Made by a program: the position numbers and the translations under genes | Part shown: positions 59,879 through 64,000 of the stretch, piece by piece | How positions within the stretch are numbered: the first letter of the stretch is position 1 | How the letters are laid out: each line of letters opens with the position of its first letter | Assembly: GCA_035771165.1 (NCBI GenBank) | Contig: JAWNZC010000320.1 | Coordinates: 1,654,001-1,718,000, forward strand | Origin: Paragorgia papillata | Taxonomy: Eukaryota; Cnidaria; Anthozoa; Scleralcyonacea; Coralliidae | DNA: 64,000 nt | Direction: 5' to 3' | Notes under the pieces: generated by a model | Database searches by the model: none | The model's input: only the letters and a program-made list of their open reading frames with translations | What the model was told of the DNA's origin: nothing

Positions 59879-62825
59879 GGGGCACTCAGGTGAGGGTCTG
59901 CATATACCTCCGCCGACGCATTATTAGGGGGTGTTTATGTAATATTTAAACGATGAGCAGGCGTGTTTTATCAGATATAAAACACGAGGCGAAGCCGAGT
60001 GTTTTATTGCATGGCTTTAAAAACGATCAAACACGTTTTGCATGGCTTTAAAAACGATCACCATTTGGTAAGTTCGTTGGTGTAGTAATTTTGAAAAATA
60101 ACGTTGTCTAAGGCGAGAAAATCAAAGCTAAATTTTATGTAAATCAGGAGAATGTTTTATCACATATAAAACCACGATACGGTTATGATTTTTCTTTGTG
60201 TTTTCCTCATGAATTATTAATGATTTTTTTAAGTATAGGGAAAGAGCCGTCTCTCATCATACTTACACATGTATGTTAAAGTGCATATGATATGAAAATT
60301 AAGTTTGTCTTATTTGAAAGAACACCAAAAGTAACAAAGTGACACCTTTGGTTTCGTTACTTACGTTTTTGAGATATGTCAGTTTGTTTGATATGTAAAT
60401 TTCACATATTGTGTCGTATACATGTGCATATCTTCGCTATTATCAAACTAAGCTTACTTTGAAGGAAGAATGTGCGTGTGTTCTATACACTACACCAAAC
60501 ATCTAGAATTTTAAGTGATGTTTTGTTCGATAATAGCAAAGATATATAACTTTCTCTGTTAACTCATTATGTACGATACGTCACAACATGTTACATTTGC
60601 ATGTCAAACAAACTGAAATTTCTCAAAAACGAAGTAAGGAAACCAAAAACTGCAAAAATATTACTTTGTCATTTTAAGTGTTGTTTCAAACAAGACAAAC
60701 TAAATTTTTATGTCCTATATATGCACTTTAAGAAAAACTATCTCTAGCTATGTTTCTAATTTATATTTAAAATTTGCATAATTTAGAGAATGAGTGCAAT
60801 CCAGCATTTTATCATTTATTTCTGCTACACGAAGAAGCTTCCAAACAGTCTTTTATCAAATTTTAATGCGCTGGTCTTAATGACCAAGCTTTCCACAAAC
60901 GTCAATGAACATTCATCTAATACCTTTTGAAATCTCTTGGGGACAGACAGACAAACAAACAAACTGATAGACAAACACAGCCAAAAACATAACTAGAGCT
61001 AGAGGTTAAAATATATTCGATAGACACTTGCACGTTTCTAATTTACAGCAATTTAAAGCAAGATGGCGATTGTACTGTTCATCATCAACCTTTGCGAATT
61101 AAAATAAGTTTTGGGAAGACTGTCAAAACCACTTGATATATAGAGTTGGGTAACGCGTTGACAGCAAACTTTGAAGCCATCGGAAATGAATTGGGAATGC
61201 TAGCTAGCCCTGATAGCGGGATACCTCGTTTTTCTATATACGCCCTCTAAATTAATTAGCCGAGGGTTGCAGTATGAGTACTCTTGAATAAATTTAGATA
61301 TATAACTGATTGTGCTACGTGTGAAAATACTGTACCCTGCTCCTGACGTCAGAGACCATCTCATTTACATATTAAACACATTTAAATATCTTGAAAACGA
61401 ATAAAGATACAAAAAAATTGTAAAAGAAACGAAATCACTTGAAACTGTGGACATAAAAACGCCTTGTAACACTGAACATTTCATAACTGATGTTGCTTTC
61501 TGTAAAAATACTGTACCCTGCTCCTGACGTCAGAGTCCATCTCATTTACATATTAAACAAATTGAAATATCTTCCAAACGAAGAAAGACACGAAAAAGTT
61601 GTAAAAGATCTTCTATTACAATTTCACGAGTTCTCTCAAATTAAACAAACTTAATTTTTATTGTCAATACCCTTTAAGATTGGTGTGTATACATGTAGTG
61701 CACGTGGCGATTGTACTGTTCATCATCAACCTTTGCGAATTAAAATAAATTTTGGGAAGACTGTCAAAACCACTTGATATATAGAGTTGGGTAACGCGTT
61801 GACAGCAAACTTTGAAGCCATCGGAAATGAATTGGGAATGCTAGCTAGCCCTGATAGCGGGATACCTCGTTTTTCTATATACGCCCTCTAAATTAATTAG
61901 CCGAGGTTTGCAGTATGAGTACTCTTGAATAAATTTAGATATATAACTGATTGTGCTACGTGTGAAAATACTGTACCCTGCTCCTGACGTCAGAGACCAT
62001 CTCATTTACATATTAAACACATTTAAATATCTTGAAAACGAATAAAGATACAAAAAAATTGTAAAAGAAACGAAATCACTTGAAACTGTGGACATAAAAA
62101 CGCCTTGTAACACTGAACATTTCATAACTGATGTTGCTTTCTGTAAAAATACTGTACCCTGCTCCTGACGTCAGAGTCCATCTCATTTACATATTAAACA
62201 CATTTAAATATCTTGAAAACGAATAAAGATACAAAAAAATTGTAAAAGAAACGAAATCACTTGAAACCAATTTCAATTGAAATCAAATTGAAATATCTTC
62301 CAAACGAAGAAAGACACGAAAAAGTTGTAAAAGATCTTCTATTACAATTTCACGAGTTCTCTCAAATTAAACAAACTTAATTTTTATTGTCAATACCCTT
62401 TAAGATTGGTGTGTATATACATGTAGTGCACGTGGTGCGTTTGCGGGCTTGGTGTAATGTACTAGTATAACAGATGTTCCGTAGATGTTCCGTAGATGTT
62501 CGCGAGCTCAAATACTCCAAAAATATTTTCCTGAGCTGTAGACAAGGATTACCCTGCGAGCAGAGCCTCCTGTGTCCTTTCCTTTGCCTCGCAAGGATAC
62601 AGGAGGCTCTACTCGCAGGGTAGACAGGCATCGAACCTACAGTACTTTTAAAAGCAGAACCTACAGTACTTTTTAAATTTTTTATCAAACATACCATAAT
62701 TTGATCCTGGCATACTGGTACGAAGTATTCTAATGGAATGTCCAGTTTGATTAGCCCCAGGATTAAAGGTATAGCAATTCCCAAACTTCCAGTTCCATGA
62801 TGGAGTCCAAAATTGTGCTAAATAC
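38579..62825 (-). CDS. DEG/ENaC-family sodium channel (degenerin/ASIC/FaNaC-like), seven visible exons
   Basis: The protein forms trimeric sodium channels with two membrane helices and a large cysteine-rich extracellular domain; peptides or protons gate different members. Exons in order are 62825-62695, 54169-54006, 50830-50711, 47346-47240, 46671-46615, 39295-39220 and 38746-38579. Key signatures: KFGNCYTFNPG (finger start), GLKIVIHNP then PFPYDEGITVPPGYSTSVAI (palm), DPFKNGSC, YSVK-ACMKSC-CNC cysteine block, CSKKCPQAC, LRVKVFYEELN, and LLGDIGGQLGLWIGISVISV, which is TM2 with the G-x-S selectivity filter. Phases fit throughout if the 47240 donor is used. The N-terminus with TM1 lies upstream of 62825 and was not found. 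The stretch between CPQAC and LRVKV is shorter than usual, so an exon may be missed. Subtype cannot be fixed. Confidence 0.92.
39220..39295 (-). CDS. DEG/ENaC exon, pre-TM2 extracellular strand
   Basis: Encodes NNFLRVKVFYEELNLQKIVQ then STQYG, followed by donor GTAAGT; acceptor TTTTTGTAG. LRVKVFYEELN is the conserved strand before TM2. Phase 2 in, phase 0 out, joining the TM2 exon. Confidence 0.92.
39330..39535. repeat. left arm of a 1.9-kb inverted structure
   Basis: Inverted and diverged copy of 41075-41235. Shared words include CTTCGTTAAGG, AATAGATATCGTTAGAAAGC and CAGAGGGCTTCACTC. The arms flank the 39536-41074 block. Confidence 0.6.
39536..40035. mobile_element. GTTTACACGG element containing a GTTGTTACAAC-rich fold-back
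   Basis: The outer CCCCGTTTACACGGTTC with GGAACCGGTCTCGAATTA resembles the ends of 35279-35761. The inner ends ACACGCGTAAAAA and TTTTTACGCGTGT (39574-40026) enclose dozens of AACAACTTGTTGACA and GTTGTTACAACATG words in both orientations. Two nested units. The right outer end is decayed near 40035. Confidence 0.65.
40355..40805 (+). repeat. dispersed repeat, copy 1 of an inverted pair
   Basis: Matches 45462-45900 in reverse complement: TCTCCCAAAAAGTACGCATG, AAACGCATGCGTACTTTTTTGC, GATGACGTC clusters and GGGGATCAAATTTG. No ORF with family resemblance. Confidence 0.7.
40828..41050. repeat. palindrome AAACGGTATCAGCG family
   Basis: CTGCAGTTTAATTCTGAGAT-AAACGGT at the left and ACCGTTTTGAATTAAACTGC at the right, with TTGGTCG words near the loop. 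Arms about 90 bp with mismatches. Confidence 0.6.
41075..41235. repeat. right arm of the 1.9-kb inverted structure
   Basis: Diverged inverted copy of 39330-39535. Confidence 0.6.
41601..41682. repeat. (TA)n microsatellite
   Basis: About 80 bp of alternating T and A. Other TA runs are at 47098-47159, 48810-48890 and 59836-59875. Ile/Tyr-rich ORFs across them are artefacts. Confidence 0.95.
41830..42017. mobile_element. TA-flanked MITE TAGACCACTTTCATAAT, copy 1
   Basis: TATAGACCACTTTCATAAT and ATTATGAAAGTGGTCTATA are inverted ends. The interior has ATTCTTTTATGTGCATCTAA on both arms. The same layout is at 45221-45402 and, with different ends, at 37666-37850. Confidence 0.75.
42201..42576 (+). 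mobile_element. 5S rRNA-derived SINE, copy 4 (sense orientation)
   Basis: Head GGTAGCGTGTGCTTTTAGCG, then AAGCCCGGTTAGACGGGGTT and AGTACTTGGATGGGTGACC matching the 5S rRNA 3' half that carries the internal promoter box C. The body ends TCCTTTATCCTTTATC. It is the only near-full sense copy and defines the orientation of the others. Box A-like spacing is altered by an extra head, so Pol III activity is uncertain. Confidence 0.8.
42756..42906. mobile_element. pogo/Tigger-like MITE
   Basis: ACAGTCAACTCTCTCAAAGC and GCCTTTGAGAGAGTTCATTGT are the ends. GCGGACACC words occur on both arms. TACAGT-type ends with TA flanks are typical of the pogo branch of Tc1/mariner elements. Confidence 0.7.
42975..43322. 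mobile_element. MULE-like MITE copy C, uninterrupted, perfect 9-bp target duplication
   Basis: AACACCGCTGCCAAAAG and CGTTTGACAGCGGTGTT are the ends. TATATAGTT is present exactly on both sides (42966-42974 and 43323-43331). This 348-bp copy gives the uninterrupted form of the family at 19856 and 30428. Confidence 0.85.
43467..43726. repeat. fold-back with ACTGTTGATTTCATATTAC ends
   Basis: ACTGTTGATTTCATATTACT and GTAATATGAAATCAACAGT are inverted. Inside, GTTGCGAAGTTCGTTG and CAACGAACTTCGCAAC pair. A MITE-like hairpin. Confidence 0.7.
44145..44430. repeat. fold-back ACTGTCGTGGCAATAGAAG
   Basis: ACTGTCGTGGCAATAGAAGC and CTTCTATTGCACGACAGT are the ends, with TTGACCAATTCATTTGA and TCAAATGAATTGTTCAA inside. 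The ORFs on both strands across it are shadows. Confidence 0.65.
44829..45113. mobile_element. TTAA fold-back element enclosing a tRNA-like gene
   Basis: TTAA at 44825-44828 and 45114-45117 bracket GGTGTTACTCCAAGTGACG and GTCACTCGGAGTAACACC. The arms continue with GACAAGTAGAGAAAACTCT. The tRNA-like sequence 44990-45062 sits just inside the right arm. Confidence 0.75.
44990..45062 (+). tRNA. tRNA-Thr(AGT)-like pseudogene inside a fold-back
   Basis: The A-box TAGTTCAGTTGGTAGAGC and B-box AGTTCGAATCC are good. The anticodon loop CTAGTAA gives AGT (threonine) with U33 and A37. The acceptor stem pairs only about 4 of 7 positions and the T-stem is poor. CCA follows the 3' side in the DNA, as in a retro-copied mature tRNA. 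Probably not functional; more likely SINE material trapped in the element. Confidence 0.5.
45221..45402. mobile_element. TA-flanked MITE TAGACCACTTTCATAAT, copy 2
   Basis: Same ends and interior as 41830-42017. Confidence 0.75.
45462..45900 (-). repeat. dispersed repeat, copy 2 of an inverted pair
   Basis: Reverse complement of 40355-40805 with scattered mismatches. The two copies are about 4.7 kb apart in one DEG/ENaC intron. Confidence 0.7.
46116..46552 (-). mobile_element. 5S SINE fragments split by a GTTTACATGGGG-type fold-back
   Basis: GGAGGGAGGAAAACCCTCAA at 46116 and GAGGCAGCGCCCTAACAGCA at 46518 are both parts of the 5S SINE. The block between has AGCCCGCTTTG and CAAAGCGGGCT ends and GAGTTCTCGG words of the GTTTACA family, so it interrupted or replaced the SINE middle. 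Confidence 0.5.
46615..46671 (-). CDS. DEG/ENaC exon, CxxxCxxxC block
   Basis: Encodes KYKESIIGCSKKCPQAC plus two bases. Donor GTAAGT at 46614. Two acceptors three bases apart (exon from 46671 or 46668) are both in frame. Confidence 0.8.
46768..46855. repeat. 20-bp tandem repeat, ACCTTTTCACTTCCG
   Basis: Four copies of TACCTTTTCACTTCCGGAAA, the last two diverged. Confidence 0.85.
47240..47346 (-). CDS. DEG/ENaC exon, ACMKSC cysteine block
   Basis: Encodes ACMKSCLAKEQKRVCNCSGT then QFSQLTEICTEEEEC. Acceptor TTTTTAG. Two donors are possible: GTAAGT at 47243 is the stronger but breaks phase with the next exon; GTACTA at 47239 keeps phase and adds a Cys. Confidence 0.85.
47813..47932 (+). CDS. 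orphan first-exon-like ORF, unknown protein
   Basis: The ATG at 47813 is in strong context (AAAATGG) and opens a 40-codon frame, MAALLDVKCFELTVFNTPPR then NLEWQISYFHLVKMYFQNSK. It ends exactly at a consensus donor AAG/GTAAGT. A CpG-containing upstream stretch with a CGAGAACGGGAACAGGG fold-back end precedes it. The composition is protein-like, not repeat-like. No matching second exon was found downstream. It lies antisense in a DEG/ENaC intron. Either a gene extending beyond my recognition or a dead exon; I do not recognise the family. Confidence 0.45.
47933..49990. other. AT-rich intronic stretch
   Basis: Contains small TA runs (48808-48890) and a weak inverted pair around AAATATACATGGTTTGGAA near 48430 and TTCCAAACCTTGTATATTTT near 48694. 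No supported gene. Confidence 0.5.
49994..50543. mobile_element. fold-back MITE with ACAGGGGGTGG ends
   Basis: ACAGGGGGTGGAGGTGGAC with GTGGCCATCATT on the left, and AATGATGGCCACCCCCTGT on the right. The arms share GTATGCATCAAGATCTGCTC-like and ATTAGAATTTGATATCATAT-like sequence. AATT flanks both ends. Confidence 0.7.
50711..50830 (-). CDS. DEG/ENaC exon, DPFKNGSC to YSVK
   Basis: Encodes ETIVRVDPFKNGSCSPSQEI then DRNNIYRNTKQRGLARYSVK, exactly 40 codons, phase 0 on both sides. Acceptor TATTAG, donor GTCAGT. Confidence 0.9.
51052..51710. mobile_element. CGTTCACACGAG fold-back element
   Basis: TTAAGACTCCGTTCACACGAG at the left (20 bp shown within) and CTCGTGTGAACGTAGTCTAA at the right are inverted. 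The interior repeats GAAAACGG and GGAGCGAG words. A neighbouring ACTACGTTTACACTAGAGC unit begins at 51711. Confidence 0.6.
51877..52287. mobile_element. fold-back element carrying a ZAD-like first exon, copy 2
   Basis: The ends CAATCTCGTTCCCAGAGCCC and GGGCTCTGGGAACGAGATTG are perfect inverted repeats. Interior as in 27357-27772 but reversed. Confidence 0.8.
51939..52136 (-). CDS. ZAD-like zinc-binding ORF, copy 2
   Basis: The ATG at 52136 starts MSDDKTPMKTLPRS, then YVCRCCNSSFASNPIDLFG as in copy 1. A frame change after DLFG gives a different tail. The preserved start and CRCC block suggest they were functional when the element spread; this copy is decaying. Confidence 0.4.
   Translation of the reverse strand: MSDDKTPMKTLPRSIFSPYVCRCCNSSFASNPIDLFGQTRRTYYPDSARIFTHPYLNRNNKNPVI
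52297..53322. mobile_element. fold-back element with TAGCCTGCGTAGCC ends
   Basis: TAGCCTGCGTAGCCGGCGCTGG and CCAGCGCAGGCTACGCAGGCTA are the ends. The inner arms share GGAGCGCCTGCAG and AACAATGGGCGCC-like words. The middle about 0.7 kb is single copy without a recognised gene. Confidence 0.65.
53620..53705. repeat. fold-back end word GGGGCTCTGGGGACGAGAACG
   Basis: CCCAGAGCCTTTTCC and GGGAGGGGCTCTGGG are inverted around CACGCGCCTGCTC. Same end family as 34742 and 51877. Confidence 0.5.
54006..54169 (-). CDS. DEG/ENaC exon, palm domain
   Basis: Encodes LSMDFNIEQSEYINELVDEA, GLKIVIHNPKQIPFPYDEG and ITVPPGYSTSVAIRK; GYSTSVAIRK is a hallmark of the family. Acceptor CATAAG, donor GTAAGT. Confidence 0.95.
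54285..54392. repeat. perfect-looking palindrome GATACAGAACTGATATCAGTG
   Basis: ACAGAACTGATATCAGTGTC and GACACTGATATCAGTTCTGT pair over about 48 bp around TTTAATAAAA. Confidence 0.75.
54672..54775. repeat. fold-back CAGAATTCGTGTCCGTTTT family, copy 2
   Basis: Same layout as 29855-29945. Confidence 0.6.
54828..54876 (-). ncRNA. hammerhead-ribozyme-like core, PLE left copy
   Basis: The reverse strand reads CTGATGA (54868-54862), a CCC/GGG helix II, GAAA (54848-54845), a short CCTCTGC helix III region and TA before GCGA, which pairs with TCGC upstream of the core. This is the type I hammerhead arrangement known at PLE ends. Helix III here has C opposite C at its base, so this copy may be impaired. 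Confidence 0.55.
54852..57057 (-). pseudogene. Penelope-like element, left copy (RT plus GIY-YIG), frameshifted
   Basis: The reverse strand from 57057 encodes the RT region: TCRLINPAKSESGKLSKV, FISFDIVNFYPSI (motif A), GSYDGAQVCELVGLF (motif B) and LYREDGLAVL (motif C). A cysteine linker follows, then the GIY-YIG-type endonuclease (NIVYKASI, KQYISMTASTFKERYRNH) ending at 54852. Compared with the right copy it has a two-base insertion near 56261, which breaks the frame, but it keeps about 87 bp missing there. YIGM reads YISM here, losing the conserved Gly. The 5' end is cut at the inversion centre. PLEs retrotranspose by target-primed reverse transcription; this copy is inactive. Confidence 0.85.
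57117..59236 (+). pseudogene. Penelope-like element, right copy (RT plus GIY-YIG), broken in several places
   Basis: Head to head with the left copy across a spacer at 57058-57116. Frames: 57068-57676 (RT start, lacking about 87 bp inside motif 1/2, ending at an in-frame stop after NTQEVIE), then motif A FISFDIVNFYPSI. A 4-bp insertion near 57909 shifts the frame into 57897-58907, with GSYDGAEVCELVGLF, LYREDGLAVL, the cysteine linker CNCRIKDNCPLRGQC and KQYIGMTASTFKERYRNH. A last shift precedes the basic/TP-rich tail that ends at 59233. Like the left copy, motif C reads YRED instead of the usual YxDD. Truncation and four lesions make it dead. Confidence 0.88.
59211..59256 (+). ncRNA. hammerhead-ribozyme-like core, PLE right copy
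   Basis: TCGC (59213-59216), CTGATGA (59217-59223), CCC/GGG helix II (59225-59227 with 59233-59235), GAAA (59237-59240), CC/GG helix III with a TCT loop (59241-59247), TA cleavage context (59248-59249) and GCGA (59250-59253) pairing back with TCGC. All core bases of a type I hammerhead are present. A U-U pair opens helix II. Confidence 0.65.
59297..59354. repeat. (CAAA)n microsatellite
   Basis: About 14 tandem CAAA units next to a TA run beyond the PLE tail. Confidence 0.95.
59441..59482 (-). ncRNA. hammerhead-ribozyme-like core, third copy
   Basis: The reverse strand reads CTGAAGA (59476-59470), CGC/GCG helix II, GAAA (59458-59455), CT/AG helix III around GAC, then TA and GCG pairing with CGC upstream. 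The best helix II of the four. Confidence 0.6.
59598..59706. repeat. 27-bp tandem repeat, GCGCCATCAACCCACACAC
   Basis: About three and a half copies of GCGCGCCATCAACCCACACA plus CCCAGAA. Lies in the loop of the inverted PLE tails. The PLE coding tail also has a Thr-Pro tandem duplication. Confidence 0.8.
59767..59810 (+). ncRNA. hammerhead-ribozyme-like core, fourth copy
   Basis: CTGAAGA (59773-59779), CG/CG helix II around CCCAA, GAAA (59791-59794), CT/AG helix III, TA then GCGACC. Inverse partner of the third copy, with one helix II base changed. Confidence 0.55.
59950..60065. repeat. AAACACGAG family fold-back, copy 2
   Basis: TGTTTTATCAGATATAAAAC and GAGTGTTTTATTGCATGGC words with complements. 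Includes a direct duplication of GCATGGCTTTAAAAACGATC. Confidence 0.5.
60280..60727. mobile_element. TTAA fold-back MITE, subfamily 1, copy C
   Basis: Perfect TTAA at 60276-60279 and 60728-60731, ends AGTGCATATGATATG and CATATATGCACT-like. Arms as in 14482-14952. Confidence 0.8.
60732..61064. other. intronic stretch without a supported feature
   Basis: Contains GACAGACAGACAAACAAACAAAC near 60942 (20 of these bases are simple repeat) and nothing else I can support. Confidence 0.4.
61065..62345 (+). repeat. recent tandem duplication of about 641 bp
   Basis: GGCGATTGTACTGTTCATC begins at 61065 and again at 61706. The following sequence agrees almost base for base (one change seen at GAATTAAAATAA-G/A) up to ACTGTACCCTGCTCCTGACG near the end. 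The units contain pieces of the subfamily 2 TTAA fold-back. A partial third repeat of AAACACATTTAAATATCTTG lies near 62198. Confidence 0.85.
62543..62625. repeat. palindrome TACCCTGCGAGCAGAGCCTCC
   Basis: ACCCTGCGAGCAGAGCCTCC and GGAGGCTCTACTCGCAGGGT pair over about 30 bp around TTTCCTTTGCCTCGC. Related to the ends at 5242 and 5916. Confidence 0.8.
62695..62825 (-). CDS. DEG/ENaC exon, finger domain start
   Basis: Encodes YLAQFWTPSWNWKFGNCYTF then NPGANQTGHSIRILRTSMPG and SNY, with one base on each side. Acceptor CCTTAG, donor GTATGT. FGNCYTFN is the family signature. Confidence 0.93.
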
Positions 62826-63094
62826 CTAAGGTTTAAATACACAAGATATTAGTAGTATTTTTATTATTTAAACCTATTTGGAAACGGTGCGCTTACTAGG
62901 CTACTGATTTCCGTGAGGCCGTTTTTCCACACAGTAATTATATACAAAAATATCAAGGTAGTCAACTAAAATTACTAAATTTACAATCCATATTATATTA
63001 GATCTTTACAGCGGAATAACGTATTCTCTTTTTTTGTAAAATTATTTCTTGTTTTTTTAAGTAAATAATCGTTTACAATAGTTTAATTCGATAT

Positions 63095-63405
63095 CACTTA
63101 GATTATTGCAGTGTAATTTGGGAGAACATTGGCCATACCTGAAAAAACAATCCGCAAATTTTTCAGAATAGAGTGACAAGAATAGTTTGGATGCTGACAA
63201 TAGAGGCAGTTTATCGCTTCTATTTGGCTGAAACATGCACAAAAAAGAGCAACGCTCAAGGCAGTATTAATAAGAAACGAGTCGAACGTGCACCTTAAAT
63301 GCTTTTCTGCATGATCAATTTGCTACATACGTGTCAAGCAATACAAGATCTGAGAGGCTCTTCTTAAAAATTACATAGGCCTCGCTTCAACACCGAATAT
63401 TTAAA
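63095..63405 (+). pseudogene. decayed LINE reverse transcriptase C-terminal fragment
   Basis: The + strand reads DYCSVIWENIGHT, a stop, then FQNRVTRIVW and further scattered text with stops. The pattern matches the C-terminal part of CR1/L2/Jockey-like proteins (C-x-V-W-G, then LQNRAAR). No intact frame. The minus-strand ORF 63057-63242 is its shadow. Confidence 0.5.
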
Positions 63406-63599
63406 GGAACTGTAGTCAAAAAATAAACTAATTTTGAATAAATGTCATTTAATGTCATGTTTGGAAATGTTGGTAGTTTTACGGTATTTAGGATTAATTA
63501 TTTGAAAGTTTTCTTAGTTTATAAATGACGTGAGCCAACAGCGTGTTGTTATTGCTCTGTTATTAGTGTTTCCAACAAAAGTTATCTGTATTTATCTGT

Positions 63600-63802
63600 T
63601 CTCGTACTCAAGAAATGACGTTATCATTATTGTATGCCTTTATTGAATTTTGAATTTTCTTTTCAATTTTGACGCAACATTGTCAATTTTGACGATATGA
63701 CGTCACATATTGAAAAGAAAATTCCGCTGTACATCAAAATTAAATTATTTTTATTTAACAAAATACGAGTCAGAATGATAACGTCATTCCTCCAATACGA
63801 GA
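63600..63802. repeat. fold-back CTCGTACTCAAGAAATGACG
   Basis: CTCGTACTC-AAATGACGTTATCATT and AATGATAACGTCATT-CCAATACGAG are inverted. Inside, AATTTTCTTTTCAAT pairs with ATTGAAAAGAAAATT. Confidence 0.65.
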
Positions 63803-64000
63803 GCGGATATCGTAAAGCTATTAACGTATTCAAACATTAAGGGACTTTTATTTAAAGTTTTTTTATTGAAGTTCCCTTTGAATATATATTTTAATATTTA
63901 AATATTTAAAAAAAATCTTGTTTATTGAGGAGTCCCTGGAAGTCACAAAGATGACACATTAAGCAACTGTGACAACAGGCTTCTAAGTGCAGCACTGCAA

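Overview
This window looks like a gene-poor, repeat-packed stretch of a metazoan nuclear genome, most likely a cnidarian (probably anthozoan). The basis is split genes with GT-AG introns, a conserved animal spliceosome gene, a DEG/ENaC channel gene, and a repeat load typical of cnidarians: Polinton-type DNA, Penelope-like elements (PLEs), 5S-derived SINEs and many fold-back elements. The assignment to cnidarians is inference; no species marker is visible.

Layout. 1-4070 is a piece of a Polinton/adintovirus-like element folded into a large inverted duplication, with a packaging ATPase, a pX-like small protein and an acidic zinc-binding protein. 4.7-8.5 kb holds G-run repeats, fold-backs, a 12-bp minisatellite and a small zinc-binding ORF inside a fold-back. 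8641-13150 is a DNA element with terminal inverted repeats of about 1 kb around a broken, unrecognised multi-segment gene ending in a CXC cysteine domain. 13741-37556 (+) is ISY1, a Prp19-complex-associated splicing factor. Twelve coding exons are visible; the exon supplying the initiator ATG was not found, and exons 3 and 4 disagree by one nucleotide of phase. Its introns hold a RecQ-helicase-bearing element nested in another fold-back, 5S SINEs, tRNA-like SINEs, LINE reverse transcriptase debris and elements with clear target-site duplications.

38579-62825 (-) is a DEG/ENaC-family channel gene, convergent with ISY1. Seven coding exons cover the extracellular domain, TM2 and the C-terminus; the TM1 exon was not found. 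On the opposite strand, inside one of its introns, lies a single first-exon-like ORF (47813-47932) of unknown identity. Around 54.8-59.9 kb two Penelope-like elements stand head to head. Their ends carry hammerhead-ribozyme-like cores, and a smaller inverted pair of related tails follows. 61.0-62.4 kb is a recent direct duplication of about 641 bp, and 63.1-63.4 kb is a decayed LINE tail.

The two host genes appear intact in most exons and share no obvious pathway. The rest is a layered record of transposition: several insertions can be ordered by nesting, and target-site duplications of 4 (TTAA), 8-9, 10 and 11 bp separate different mobilisation systems. All exon limits come from reading frame, family resemblance and splice consensus, not transcript data.
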